A stretch of DNA of 64,000 nt from DASVWZ01 sp963715675 (GCA_963715675.1 OY970265.1:2976001-3040000), one strand, 5' to 3'. Shown: positions 18,192 to 26,681, counted from the first letter of the stretch. The notes: generated from the letters alone by a model not told the origin. Numbers and translations are program-made.

Positions 18192-18257
18192 CTATTCCGC
18201 GGCTTCGTCCTCTTCGTCTTCGTCTTTGACGGCTACCACGGCGCGGCCTCGAATCGA
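18192..18257 (-). other. In-frame acidic tail after the stop of the small gene
   Basis: After the TAA at 18258-18260 the same frame stays open for 21 codons to a TAG at 18192-18194. It encodes a plausible C-terminal tail including AVVAVKDEDEEDEAAE. It may be the former end of the upstream gene, cut off by a nonsense change, or coincidental. Confidence 0.3.
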
Positions 18258-18491
18258 TTACGTCTGCTGGTCTCCGCTCTTGGGCTCGAACGTCACGCGC
18301 ATGGGGAGGCGTTGCCAGTCGGGAAGCGCACACACGGGCTGGTTATCATTGCCTACCGGTCCCTTGCCAATCTCCGTTTTCAGGACCGGCTGGCGGCGTC
18401 CGGCTTGGACCACCAAGGCTTCCAGTTTCTTGCCGTCGTCGGAGACGCCGCAGTAGGCCACGTAGTCGCGATACCAGAGGGACATTCGCAT
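18258..18491 (-). CDS. Small hypothetical protein
   Basis: The 77-residue product begins MRMSLWYRDYVAYCGVSDDG and includes a conserved-looking core (KKLEALVVQAGRRQPVLKTE, then NDNQPVCALPDWQRLPMRVT). The composition is that of a real soluble protein. I do not recognise a family. No good ribosome binding site is visible upstream. The frame continues past the stop into an acidic tail (18192-18257). It lies between the SagB-type gene and the HD-GYP regulator. Confidence 0.45.
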   Translation of the reverse strand: MRMSLWYRDYVAYCGVSDDGKKLEALVVQAGRRQPVLKTEIGKGPVGNDNQPVCALPDWQRLPMRVTFEPKSGDQQT

Positions 18492-18714
18492 AACCAGAGA
18501 TTAGGAGTCGTCCCGCGCTGCGAACAAGGTCAGTCAACACAAAAGCTGACGCCGGTTTCCTAAATGGAACCGGCATGAAACCGCAAGAGACACCCAGATC
18601 CAAGGCAAACCTCGGCAAAACTTATCAACCCGGGCCGAAAGTTTTTTCTCGGAGCGGTCCGCTCCCGCCGATGAATTCGATACAATAGCCAGTGGCGCAC
18701 GAACCGCAGTAACC

Positions 18715-19761
18715 ATGAACGGCCCTCACAAGTTTCGTACTCATCCTTCCACGCGGAACCACTCCGAGAAGAGCGACCTGAGCGAATTTTCCCTGCGCAG
18801 CCGCCCACCGCGCGTGCTGGTGGTGGACGACAATCAAGACATGGTCGCCCTGATGAAGGAACTTCTGGCGACGCGCGGCTATGACGTCGTAGCTGCATCC
18901 GATGCCGTTCAGGCTGAGGCAGAAGTTCGCGAGCATCCCCCCGACCTGGTTCTTTCCGATGTGGTCATGCCCGGCAAATCAGGGTACGATCTCTGCCGGG
19001 AACTGAAAGAGGACCCGGCGACACGGCTCATTCCGTTTGTGCTCATCACCGGCCTGAGCAACCGTGAAGATCGCCTGCGCGGCATCGAAGCGGGAGCCGA
19101 TGACTTCCTGAACAAGCCCATCTTCGCCGAGGAACTGTTCGCCCGGGTCAAGTCGCTGCTCAAGCTGAAAGAATTTACCGACGAACTGGAAACCGCGGAA
19201 TCAGTGCTTTGCACTCTGGGACGCAGCGTGGAAAGCCGCGATCCCTACACCGAAGGGCACTGCGAACGCTTGGCCCAGAATGCCAGCAGCCTGGGCGAAT
19301 ATTTCGGCCTGGACGCCGAATCGGTGGTGGCGTTGCGCCGCGGCGGCTATCTGCACGACCTGGGCAAGATTGCCATTCCCGATGAGGTCCTGAAAAAAGG
19401 ATCGAACCTGACGGCAGAAGAGTGGGAGATCATGAAGCAGCACCCCATCACCGGCGAGAAGATCTGCCAACCGTTAAGGTCGCTTCGCCTGGTTCTGCCT
19501 ATCATTCGCAATCATCACGAACATTCCGACGGCAGCGGCTACCCAGACGGGTTGCGCAAGGATGAGATTCCGCTGCTGCCGCGCATTCTGCAGGTAGTGG
19601 ACGTCTATGACGCTCTCCGTACCGCCCGGCCCTACAAACCTGCGCAAGGCCACGAGCAAGCCGCGCTCACCATGCGCCAGGAAGCCCGTACCGGGCTGTG
19701 GGATGAAGAACTGGTAGCCGGATTCTTCTCCATGCTGGAAAAGCAGCGCCGCGTGGCGTAG
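18715..19761 (+). CDS. Response regulator with HD-GYP c-di-GMP phosphodiesterase domain
   Basis: The 348-residue RpfG-like protein has a receiver at about residues 35-155 (RVLVVDDNQD, phospho-acceptor Asp in LVLSDVVMPGKSG, conserved Lys in FLNKPIF). An HD-GYP domain follows at about 165-345 (YLHDLGKIAIPDEVL, IIRNHHEHSDGSGYPDGL). The HD, HHE and GYP metal-binding signatures are all present, so it should hydrolyse c-di-GMP when phosphorylated. Its cognate kinase is not adjacent. A TACAAT hexamer at 18681-18686 may be its -10 box. No strong Shine-Dalgarno sequence precedes the ATG. Confidence 0.92.
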   Translation: MNGPHKFRTHPSTRNHSEKSDLSEFSLRSRPPRVLVVDDNQDMVALMKELLATRGYDVVAASDAVQAEAEVREHPPDLVLSDVVMPGKSGYDLCRELKEDPATRLIPFVLITGLSNREDRLRGIEAGADDFLNKPIFAEELFARVKSLLKLKEFTDELETAESVLCTLGRSVESRDPYTEGHCERLAQNASSLGEYFGLDAESVVALRRGGYLHDLGKIAIPDEVLKKGSNLTAEEWEIMKQHPITGEKICQPLRSLRLVLPIIRNHHEHSDGSGYPDGLRKDEIPLLPRILQVVDVYDALRTARPYKPAQGHEQAALTMRQEARTGLWDEELVAGFFSMLEKQRRVA

Positions 19762-19784
19762 CTGAGCAACTCCAGAACCGCCGC

Positions 19785-21890
19785 CTACTTGTTGTTCCCC
19801 GGCTCTTCCTTGGCCAGTTTCACTTTCGCCGATTCCAGCTTCTTTGCCACCTTCGTAGCTTCGTCGGTATCGACTTCATCAGGAAGGGTCTTATTCCATT
19901 CGTTGACGGCTCGCTCCCAGTGGACGGCAGCCAGCTTCAAGCGGCCGGTTTTCTGGTACAAGTCGCCGAGATGGTCCTGCACGGTAGGGTCGGAGGCCAT
20001 GCGCTGCGCGGCTTTATTCAGATTGTCCTCGGCCAGTTCGTACTTTCCCAGCTTGAAGTAAGCCCAGCCGAGTGAGTCCAGGTAGGCGCTGTTGGCCGGT
20101 TCCACCTCCACGGCCTTCTTGATCATGATGAGCGCTTCGTCCAGCTTCTGGCCGCGGTCGGCCAGCATGTAGCCAAGGTAATTTAGCGCCGGGGCATTTT
20201 GCGGATCCGCTGCCAGGATCTTGCGGAAAATCTCCTCCGCCTGATCATATTTCTTCTGGCGCTCGTAGTTGGCGCCGCGCACAAATTCGATGTACTGCTT
20301 GTCTTCGTCCCGGGTGGAGAGCTTGGCGGCGTGTTCGAGGGCGTCTTCGGCTGCCGGCCACTGCTTCAAACGGGCGTAGATCTGGGCCAGGGAAATGTAG
20401 ACTTCGCGGTCTTCCGGCGTACCCTTCAACAGCGCTTTCACCTGGGATATGCCCTGGTCTGGGGACCCGGTCTCCGACAGTTGGGCGGCATAGGCCATCT
20501 TCAGGTCGCGGTCCTCCGGCAGCCTCCCGGTACCTTCCTTGGCGGCATCGGTGGCCTGCTGCCATTGTTTGGCCTGGCGATAGGTATCGATCAGTTCCTG
20601 GTAGCCGCGAACCGCATTCTCGTCCCCCAGCACCAGCATCTTGCGGAAGGTGTCGACCGCAAGCTGAGTATTGTTGCTGTCGCGGTACACCGTCCCCAGC
20701 CGCTCCAGGAACACGGCGCGGCGGTTCTTGTCATCCTGACTGTAACTATTGTCGGGCTTTTCGGTCTTCTTCAGCAGGTCCTGCAGCACTTTGGCAGCTT
20801 CATCATAGCGGCCCTGGGCCTGGTAAACCGCGGCAAAGCTGTAAGGGACTTCCACCGACTCCTGCACCATGGACTGCGCCCGGGTCAGATTGTCCAGCGC
20901 CTCGTCAAACTTCCCTTCCCGGCGGTAGATCTCCGCCATGCGAAGGTAGGTCTGCGCGTCTTCCGGATTGGCGTCGGCAATGATTTTGTACTGTTCCAGG
21001 GCGGCGTCGGTCTGCCCGTCGTTCATCAGGTTCTGGGCCAGCCCGCGGATGGCATCCAGATTGTCGCGATCCAGTTCGGTGGCTTTGCGGTAGGCGTCAA
21101 TGGCCTTCTTGTATTGCTTTTCCTGCTCGTAGGTGTACCCGAGCACCGAATACATTTTGGCGGAGCGGGAGGCGTCCGGGACGGAGCTCAAAACCTGGGC
21201 GGCGCGCGACGAATCATTCTCCTCGGTATAAAGCAGAGCCAGCGTGGTCGCGGCGTCTTCGGAAGTGGGATCCAGCTTGACCGCAGTCTTAAACTCCTCT
21301 TCCGCCTTGAGTAGATCATTGTTCAGACGATACAGCCGGCCCAGCAGGAGATGGTTGTCCACGCTATCCGGTTCGAGCTTGATAATCTCCTGGTACTGTT
21401 CGATGGCGAGTTTCAGAATATTGTCCGCGCCGCTGCCGCTGTTACTGCCGCTGGTGCTTTGCGTGTCCCCCAGCGAACGCAGGTAAATCCGCCCCAGCAG
21501 CTTGTGGGCATCGAGATTATTAGGATCGCGCTTCAGGATCTCCTGCGCCTGCAGCACGGCATCGCGGATGCGTCCGGTCTTGGCATAAAGCTCGGCCAGT
21601 CCAGAGGTCAGGTACTCAGAGCCAGGATCGGCGTCGATCGCCTTGCGGTACTCCTCGATAGCTTTGCTGACCAGGTCGCTGCTGCCGTACATGGCCACCT
21701 GCTCTTCGTACATGTGAGCCAGGGTGTAGTGATAATAGGCGGCCGCCCGGTCCCGATGCGGCGCAGACGTCGCCGCGGGATTGGCCGCCGGAGCAGACGA
21801 ACCGGAGGGCGCCTGCTGAGCCAATCCGGCTGCAGCCACCAACAAAACAAACATCGGCAAGACACAGAAGATGCGGTAAATGCTTCTCAT
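19785..21890 (-). CDS. Large secreted TPR protein
   Basis: From the ATG at 21890 the product has 701 residues: a signal peptide (CVLPMFVLLVAAAGLAQ), a Ser/Ala/Pro-rich linker, then about 14-16 TPR units up to residue 680 (KLLGRIYLRSL, HLLLGRLYRLNNDLLKAEEE, LNYLGYMLADRGQKLDEALI). The usual NPDA-type turns recur (DPNNLDAHK, DPQNAPALN). It is likely periplasmic or membrane-attached and acts as a protein-interaction scaffold. PEP-CTERM/PrsT or BTAD-type secretion TPR proteins are relatives by architecture only. It converges with the HD-GYP gene with a 23-nt gap. Confidence 0.88.
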   Translation of the reverse strand: MRSIYRIFCVLPMFVLLVAAAGLAQQAPSGSSAPAANPAATSAPHRDRAAAYYHYTLAHMYEEQVAMYGSSDLVSKAIEEYRKAIDADPGSEYLTSGLAELYAKTGRIRDAVLQAQEILKRDPNNLDAHKLLGRIYLRSLGDTQSTSGSNSGSGADNILKLAIEQYQEIIKLEPDSVDNHLLLGRLYRLNNDLLKAEEEFKTAVKLDPTSEDAATTLALLYTEENDSSRAAQVLSSVPDASRSAKMYSVLGYTYEQEKQYKKAIDAYRKATELDRDNLDAIRGLAQNLMNDGQTDAALEQYKIIADANPEDAQTYLRMAEIYRREGKFDEALDNLTRAQSMVQESVEVPYSFAAVYQAQGRYDEAAKVLQDLLKKTEKPDNSYSQDDKNRRAVFLERLGTVYRDSNNTQLAVDTFRKMLVLGDENAVRGYQELIDTYRQAKQWQQATDAAKEGTGRLPEDRDLKMAYAAQLSETGSPDQGISQVKALLKGTPEDREVYISLAQIYARLKQWPAAEDALEHAAKLSTRDEDKQYIEFVRGANYERQKKYDQAEEIFRKILAADPQNAPALNYLGYMLADRGQKLDEALIMIKKAVEVEPANSAYLDSLGWAYFKLGKYELAEDNLNKAAQRMASDPTVQDHLGDLYQKTGRLKLAAVHWERAVNEWNKTLPDEVDTDEATKVAKKLESAKVKLAKEEPGNNK

Positions 21891-22100
21891 CAAAGACCTT
21901 GACCTGCGGATTCCCAAAACCATAGCGGGTTGGATGCCGAACCGCTCCGGGTGGGTGCTCAAAGTATTGTAAACCTTCGTCAACCGGGATGGTGGAAAAC
22001 CCGGGCCGGGGACGGTCAGGTTGGTAAACGGAGGTACAAGCACGGGCGGGTGGGTGGGCTGACGGCCCGCATCTCACTTGATCCGACGGTGCGACGGTGC

Positions 22101-22131
22101 CCCACATCTGCCCGGTTTTGGCAGATGTGGG
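22101..22131. repeat. REP-like palindrome, copy 1
   Basis: CCCACATCTGCC (22101-22112) and GGCAGATGTGGG (22120-22131) form a perfect 12-bp stem with a 7-nt loop. A near-copy lies at 22334-22364, and a RAYT-like open reading frame fragment sits between them. This is the arrangement expected of a REP/RAYT (IS200-related) element. Confidence 0.8.
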
Positions 22132-22161
22132 TCTTTTCGCCGGGAGTGCTACGCTCTCAGT

Positions 22162-22308
22162 ATGCCTCTCGGCCTCAGGAGGTACCAGCAATCCAAGCAG
22201 TCGCATTTCGTGACTTTCAGTTGTTATCGACGCCTGCCGCACCTGCATGACGAACGACTCCGCGATCTGTTTGTCGAGTGGAAGAACGCCGAAATTATTG
22301 CAGCCTAG
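22162..22308 (+). pseudogene. REP-associated tyrosine transposase (RAYT), N-terminal fragment
   Basis: The 48-codon frame begins MPLGLRRYQQS and continues HFVTFSCYRRLPHL, the typical N-terminus of RAYT/TnpA-REP proteins of the Y1 transposase superfamily. Full members are about 150-250 residues and carry a His-hydrophobic-His motif and a catalytic Tyr. Both are missing because the frame ends at 22308. Flanking REP-like palindromes (22101-22131 and 22334-22364) support an element remnant. It cannot be active in cis. Confidence 0.7.
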
Positions 22309-22333
22309 CGAAGCATGAATCGAAGTCAAACGA

Positions 22334-22364
22334 CCCACATCTGCCAGAACCAGGCAGATGCGGG
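22334..22364. repeat. REP-like palindrome, copy 2
   Basis: CCCACATCTGCC (22334-22345) pairs with GGCAGATGCGGG (22353-22364), with one mismatch and a 7-nt loop. It has the same arm sequence as copy 1 and lies just past the end of the RAYT fragment. Part of a third arm (ATGTGGGT) follows near 22386. Confidence 0.75.
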
Positions 22365-22375
22365 GCACCGTCCCA

Positions 22376-22465
22376 TCAGGCGGAAATGTGGGTCACCAGC
22401 AGGAAAATCGCGAAACACATCAAGCCCAACCGTTTCCCGGTCCTCGTTGAATCCATCCCTGTCAT
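22376..22465 (-). pseudogene. Truncated signal-peptide end of a propeller paralogue
   Basis: The minus strand encodes 29 residues, MTGMDSTRTGKRLG then LMCFAIFLLVTHISA. They match the start of the neighbouring propeller protein (ITKMDSTKAGKRSG then LGCLAIFVLAG). The similarity ends where the REP/RAYT element begins. It lies 17 nt downstream of the stop of the intact gene at 22483. The fragment is therefore the 5' end of a tandem duplicate whose body was lost, apparently at the mobile element junction. Confidence 0.7.
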
Positions 22466-22482
22466 GAGTGCGATGTAAGAAC

Positions 22483-23706
22483 CTACCTTTCCCGGCCATG
22501 CTTCAGGCTGAAGGCGTAAAGCTTACCGTCCGCCGAACCGACATACAGGACCCCGTTCACGACCGCGGGCGAGGAATCGACAAACCAGTCGGTAGCGTAA
22601 CTCCAAAGCTCGGCGCCGTTCTTGGCATTGAGAGCGCACACACGATTGCCTCTCGATCCAACATAAACCACTCCATTCGCAACAGCCGGGGAGGACTCGA
22701 CGGGACTCCCCGCATGGTAAATCCATAACTTCGAACCGGTGCGGGCGTTCAGCGCATACAGATTGTCGGGCGGATTCGCCGATCCGATATAAACCACTCC
22801 ATTGGCCACCGCGGGGTCGGAACCCACAGAACGGATGCCGGAGCTCCACAGTTTAGCGCCGGTGCGGGCGTTCAGCGCGTACGCGTTGCCATCGTAATAG
22901 GTTCCCGAAGCGAAATAGACAACCCCATTGGCCACGGCGGGCGACGAATTGAAATAACCTCCGGTTTCATGGCTCCATCGCAGTGCACCGGTGTAAGCGT
23001 CCAGCGCGTATACATCGAAGGGAAGCGAGTCCGAAACGAAGTAGGCAACCCCGTCCGTCACCACCGGCGAGGATTGCGAAGAGACCGGGTAACTCCAGAT
23101 CAGGGTACCGGTGCGAGCGTCCAGTGCGTACAAGTTGCCGTCGATGCCTGCCGAACTGACATAAACCACACCATTCGCAACGCTGGGCGAGGACCCCACG
23201 AAGCTACTAACGGCGTAGCTCCACAGGAGGGAGCCGGTGCTCGCGCTCAGCGCGTACAGGTGGGCGTCTTCGGAACCGATGTAGACCACACCATTTGCGA
23301 CGGCGGGCGATGAGCCCACATATTCACCCGTGGTGTAGCTCCACAGCTCGGCGCCAGTATGGGAGTCGAGGGCATACACCCTATTGTCGCCACCCCCGCC
23401 GACATAGACCACGCCATTCACCACAGCGGGAGAGGAGACGATTTCGCCGCTGGTGGGAAAACTCCACTTCAAGCCGAGGTCCTTAACATTGTTGACAGTG
23501 AGAAACTTCTCGAATGGATTGAATCGCGCGCCGTAATGCCTGAAGTGGAACTCGGACCATTTGGTGAGGACGTGGGTCGTAGGCCGACCGCCCGATGGTG
23601 ACGCACCTTGGCCGAAGCAGAATCCTGCCAGCACGAATATCGCGAGACACCCCAGACCCGAGCGCTTCCCGGCCTTCGTTGAATCCATCTTTGTTATGCG
23701 TGCCAT
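22483..23706 (-). CDS. Secreted PQQ-type eight-blade beta-propeller protein (solitary copy)
   Basis: The 407-residue product starts at ATG 23706 with GGAG 6 nt upstream. It has a signal peptide ending near GFCFGQ. Eight repeats of about 40 residues follow, each with a core like SSPAVANGVVYVGS and a closing strand like YALDARTGTLIWSY. The first and last blades use AVVNG, internal ones AVANG. PQQ_2/BamB-like propellers serve as binding or scaffold domains. No catalytic dehydrogenase domain or cofactor-ligand set is evident. It is more diverged than the clustered copies and has the N-terminal form FNPFEKFLTVNNVKDLGLKW. The function is unknown. Confidence 0.85.
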   Translation of the reverse strand: MARITKMDSTKAGKRSGLGCLAIFVLAGFCFGQGASPSGGRPTTHVLTKWSEFHFRHYGARFNPFEKFLTVNNVKDLGLKWSFPTSGEIVSSPAVVNGVVYVGGGGDNRVYALDSHTGAELWSYTTGEYVGSSPAVANGVVYIGSEDAHLYALSASTGSLLWSYAVSSFVGSSPSVANGVVYVSSAGIDGNLYALDARTGTLIWSYPVSSQSSPVVTDGVAYFVSDSLPFDVYALDAYTGALRWSHETGGYFNSSPAVANGVVYFASGTYYDGNAYALNARTGAKLWSSGIRSVGSDPAVANGVVYIGSANPPDNLYALNARTGSKLWIYHAGSPVESSPAVANGVVYVGSRGNRVCALNAKNGAELWSYATDWFVDSSPAVVNGVLYVGSADGKLYAFSLKHGRER

Positions 23707-24276
23707 GTTGTCTCCGCCCGACGGCATGAGATCGTTCTTGGACGCCGGAACCTCGAAGACCAAATACCGTTGAGACGGTGGGAGAGGGAGCGGTACTCAG
23801 CCTGCCCATTCATTCTTGGCCGCGTCCCCTGCCTTGTCAATACGCAAAAGATTGCAGTGTCTAGCGGCTAGTAAGGCATTGGCGGCGCCAGAGTGAAGCC
23901 CCACGGCGTGAGTTGTGGGTCAACGTCCGTAATGAACTCGCCCCAGAGGGGCGGAAAGAACAGCCCGCGCACACTTCCTCATCGTTCCCATTTCGGCCAT
24001 CCACTTTTTCCCTTGACACCCAACCCGGCAAACTGACATCCTCGTTGTATATCTTATGGAGAACTAACTAAGAACTGCATATAACTCCTTACGAATCTAG
24101 ATTTTACCTATAAGCCCTTTGCAATCTATATTTTGCGGGCCAAATCTCCGTAACCTGATGATTCCGCTAGACCGAGGGGAGGGGGTATACCACAAAACTT
24201 TCTGTTTAAGTCGGACTCGACGACCTCAGATCAGCACTCGCCGATTAGGGTACATGCTAAGAGCTAACGGCGTATC
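23707..24276. other. Long intergenic region with AT-rich stretch, purH to propeller
   Basis: These 570 nt contain no supported gene. A perfect short inverted repeat (CGCCCC-AGA-GGGGCG) lies at 23939-23953. From about 24040 to 24215 the base composition turns markedly AT-rich compared with both flanks, which suggests a promoter-rich, laterally acquired or decayed segment. Confidence 0.5.
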
Positions 24277-25833
24277 TCAGTGCCGAAAGTGACGAACCCC
24301 GGTGAAGATCATCGCCAGGCCGAGCCGGTCGGCGGCTTCGATGACTTCCTTGTCCCGCACCGAGCCCCCGGGCTGGATGATCGCCGTAGCCCCAACTCTG
24401 GCGATTTCTTCCACCCCATCCGGGAATGGAAAGAACGCGTCGGAGGCGGCTACGGTTCCCTGCAACGGCAGGACAGCTTTCATGGCGCCGATTTTGCAGG
24501 AATCGACGCGGCTCATTTGCCCGGCGCCCACGCCCACGGTCTGCCCGTCGCGCGCATAGAGAATGGCGTTCGACTTGACGTGCTGGGCGACCTTCCAGGC
24601 AAACAGAAGAGCGCGCTTTTCTTCCGGGGTGGGGGGGCGCTTGGTCGCGACCTTCAGATCGCTTTCCGCGAGCGGGCGGTTGTTCACATCCTGCAGGAGA
24701 ATTCCTCCCGACACATTCTTGAGCACCCACTTTTCCGGCGAGGGACTGATTTCGACCAACCGCAAATTTTTCTTTGCTGCAAGTTTCTCTTTTGCAGCCT
24801 CGCTGAACTGTGGCGCGGCGATGACTTCGAGGAACAGCTTCGCCATCTCTTCGGCGGCTTCGCCATCCACCGGACGATTCACTCCAATGACGCCTCCAAA
24901 AGCCGAGACGGGATCACATTCCAGAGCTTTCTTGTAAGCCTCCACCAGAGTCTTTCCGGTCGCAGTGCCGCAAGGGTTGGTGTGTTTGATGATGGCGCAG
25001 ACCGGCTCGTCGAATTCCTGCGCCAGATCCCAGGCAGCCTGCAAGTCGACGATGTTGTTGTAGGAAAGTTCCTTTCCCTGGAGCTGGCGAGCGTTGGCCA
25101 CGCCGAGACCAGAGCCGTCCGAATACATGGCAGCTTTCTGATGAGGGTTCTCGCCGTAGCGCAGGTCCATCACCTTGTTGAAGGAAAGCCGCAACGTCGG
25201 CGGGAAGCCGGTTTCGGGACGCAGTTCGAAGCCGCCGTCCGCGCTGATGCGCTCCAACGTAGTAGCGATGGCCGAGTCGTAGGCCGCAGTGGTAGCGAAC
25301 GCCTTCTGCGCCAAGCGCCATTTCGTGGCCGTAGACAGTTCCCCGCCGGATTCCGCCAGCTCAGCGGCAATGGAGTCGTAGTCGGCAGGTGATGTAACGA
25401 CGGCAACGTCCTCGAAGTTCTTGGCGGCCGAGCGGATCATCGACGGCCCGCCGATGTCGATGTTCTCGATCAGTTCCTCAAAGTGCACGTCAGCTTTGGC
25501 CGCCGTCTTCTCGAACGCGTAGAGATTTACCACCACCATGTCGATCGGCTGAATGCCGTGCTGCGCGACCGCCGCACGATGCGCGGCATCTTGGCGGCGA
25601 TGGAGAATGCCGCCATGCACTTTGGGGTGCAGGGTTTTGACCCGGCCGTCGAGCATCTCGGGGAATCCGGTAAGTTCGGAGATATCTTTCACCGCAATTC
25701 CGGAGTCGCGAAGCAGCTTGGCGGTGCCGCCGGTGGAGATTAGTTCCACACCCAACCCGGAGAGCTTGCGGGCGAAATCGACGAGCCCGGTCTTGTCAGT
25801 AACACTGAGGATGGCGCGCTGAATCTTCGACAT
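24277..25833 (-). CDS. purH: Bifunctional AICAR formyltransferase / IMP cyclohydrolase
   Basis: This 518-residue PurH has both domains. The N-terminal MGS-like IMP cyclohydrolase half occupies about residues 1-195 (AILSVTDKTGLVDFARKLSG, ELTGFPEMLDGRVKTLHP). The C-terminal AICAR transformylase half occupies about 200-518 (LRYGENPHQKAAMY, AIIKHTNPCGTATG, DAFFPFPDGVEEIA, HFRH end). It catalyses the last two steps of IMP synthesis in the cytoplasm. The length is normal. It stands alone between two propeller loci, with no other pur genes in the window. Confidence 0.98.
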   Translation of the reverse strand: MSKIQRAILSVTDKTGLVDFARKLSGLGVELISTGGTAKLLRDSGIAVKDISELTGFPEMLDGRVKTLHPKVHGGILHRRQDAAHRAAVAQHGIQPIDMVVVNLYAFEKTAAKADVHFEELIENIDIGGPSMIRSAAKNFEDVAVVTSPADYDSIAAELAESGGELSTATKWRLAQKAFATTAAYDSAIATTLERISADGGFELRPETGFPPTLRLSFNKVMDLRYGENPHQKAAMYSDGSGLGVANARQLQGKELSYNNIVDLQAAWDLAQEFDEPVCAIIKHTNPCGTATGKTLVEAYKKALECDPVSAFGGVIGVNRPVDGEAAEEMAKLFLEVIAAPQFSEAAKEKLAAKKNLRLVEISPSPEKWVLKNVSGGILLQDVNNRPLAESDLKVATKRPPTPEEKRALLFAWKVAQHVKSNAILYARDGQTVGVGAGQMSRVDSCKIGAMKAVLPLQGTVAASDAFFPFPDGVEEIARVGATAIIQPGGSVRDKEVIEAADRLGLAMIFTGVRHFRH

Positions 25834-25970
25834 AGGTCTATGCAGGAACGCAACGACGGAATTAGAGGAACACTTAGTTTACCGCAGTGGAGCGTGGGAT
25901 GATGGTCGTTAGCCGCGCGGTGGTCGGGCATTGGGCGAGCAGTACTCTCAGGAGGTTGTGATCGCCAAGG

Positions 25971-25995
25971 CCGGGGCGGTTGGAAGCCGCCCCGG
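25971..25995. terminator. GC-rich hairpin at the 3' end of propeller cluster A
   Basis: CCGGGGCGG (25971-25979) pairs with CCGCCCCGG (25987-25995) around a 7-nt loop. TTTCTCCGGAT follows on the plus strand. Almost the same hairpin and flank lie at the 3' end of cluster B (55738-55761). The T-run is on the plus side, so a simple rho-independent terminator for the minus-strand cluster is not shown. Confidence 0.5.
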
Positions 25996-26027
25996 TTTCT
26001 CCGGATGGCACCACTCCCGACCATGGG

Positions 26028-26681
26028 TTACGGCAGGCCGAAGGCATAAACTTTGCCGTCGTCCGAGCCGTTATAGACCACCCCATTCACGACCGCGGGC
26101 GAGGCAACATACACACCCCCACCGGTGGCGTAGCTCCACAGCTTGGCGCCGCTGCTGGCGTCAAACGCGTACACGTTGCCGTCGTAGGAGCCGACATAAG
26201 CCACCCCATTCGCCACCGCGAATGAGGCTGTCACTGAGCCGCCGGTGTTGTAACTCCACGCCAAGGCGCCGGTCTTGGCATTCAGCACATACACGTTGTA
26301 GTCGTACCCGCCGACATACACGAGCCCATTCGCCACGGCGGGCGAGGAATCCACTTCATCGCTGGTTTTGTAGCTCCACATCTTGGCGCCGGTGCCGGCG
26401 TTCAGCGCGTACAACCTATGGTCGGCGCAGCCGACATACACCACCCCATTCACGACTGCGGGCGAGGAAAACACCTCGTTGCCGGTGGCGTAGCTCCACT
26501 TCACGACCATGTTCCCAACATTGTCGACGTTCAGCACGTTCTCATACGGGTTCCAGCGCATCATGTTAGTGCGGTGGAACTCGGTCCAATCGGCGCTGCC
26601 CTTGGCCGCTGGCTGTTGACCCCATGCCACGGACACCAGGCATACACAGAGAATCCAAACCAGGTTACGGATGTATTTCAT
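26028..26681 (-). CDS. Secreted PQQ-type propeller protein with only four blades
   Basis: The 217-residue product starts at ATG 26681, 6 nt after AGGAGG. It has the family signal peptide (MKYIRNLVWILCVCLVSVAW) and the conserved N-terminal region with TEFHRTNMMRWNPYENVLNV. Only four blade cores follow: SSPAVVNGVVYVGC, SSPAVANGLVYVGG, SFAVANGVAYVGS and SPAVVNGVVYNGS. The other five intact family members here have eight. The first and last blades carry the terminal-type AVVNG, so an in-frame internal deletion of four blades is likely. A closed propeller would then need dimerisation. It is the last gene of cluster A. Confidence 0.85.
   Translation of the reverse strand: MKYIRNLVWILCVCLVSVAWGQQPAAKGSADWTEFHRTNMMRWNPYENVLNVDNVGNMVVKWSYATGNEVFSSPAVVNGVVYVGCADHRLYALNAGTGAKMWSYKTSDEVDSSPAVANGLVYVGGYDYNVYVLNAKTGALAWSYNTGGSVTASFAVANGVAYVGSYDGNVYAFDASSGAKLWSYATGGGVYVASPAVVNGVVYNGSDDGKVYAFGLP

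Noticed and set aside
20199..21314. Long plus-strand open frame antisense to the large TPR protein
   Set aside because: It lies fully inside a clear TPR gene and reads as the reverse of TPR codons. The composition is not that of a known family.
22483..23706. Calling the solitary propeller BamB
   Set aside because: There is no lipobox Cys after the signal peptide and no neighbouring der or hisS gene. The blade motif is that of the local exported family.
24280..25392. Plus-strand open frame antisense to purH
   Set aside because: purH is certain, and this frame is a composition artefact of GC-rich third positions.
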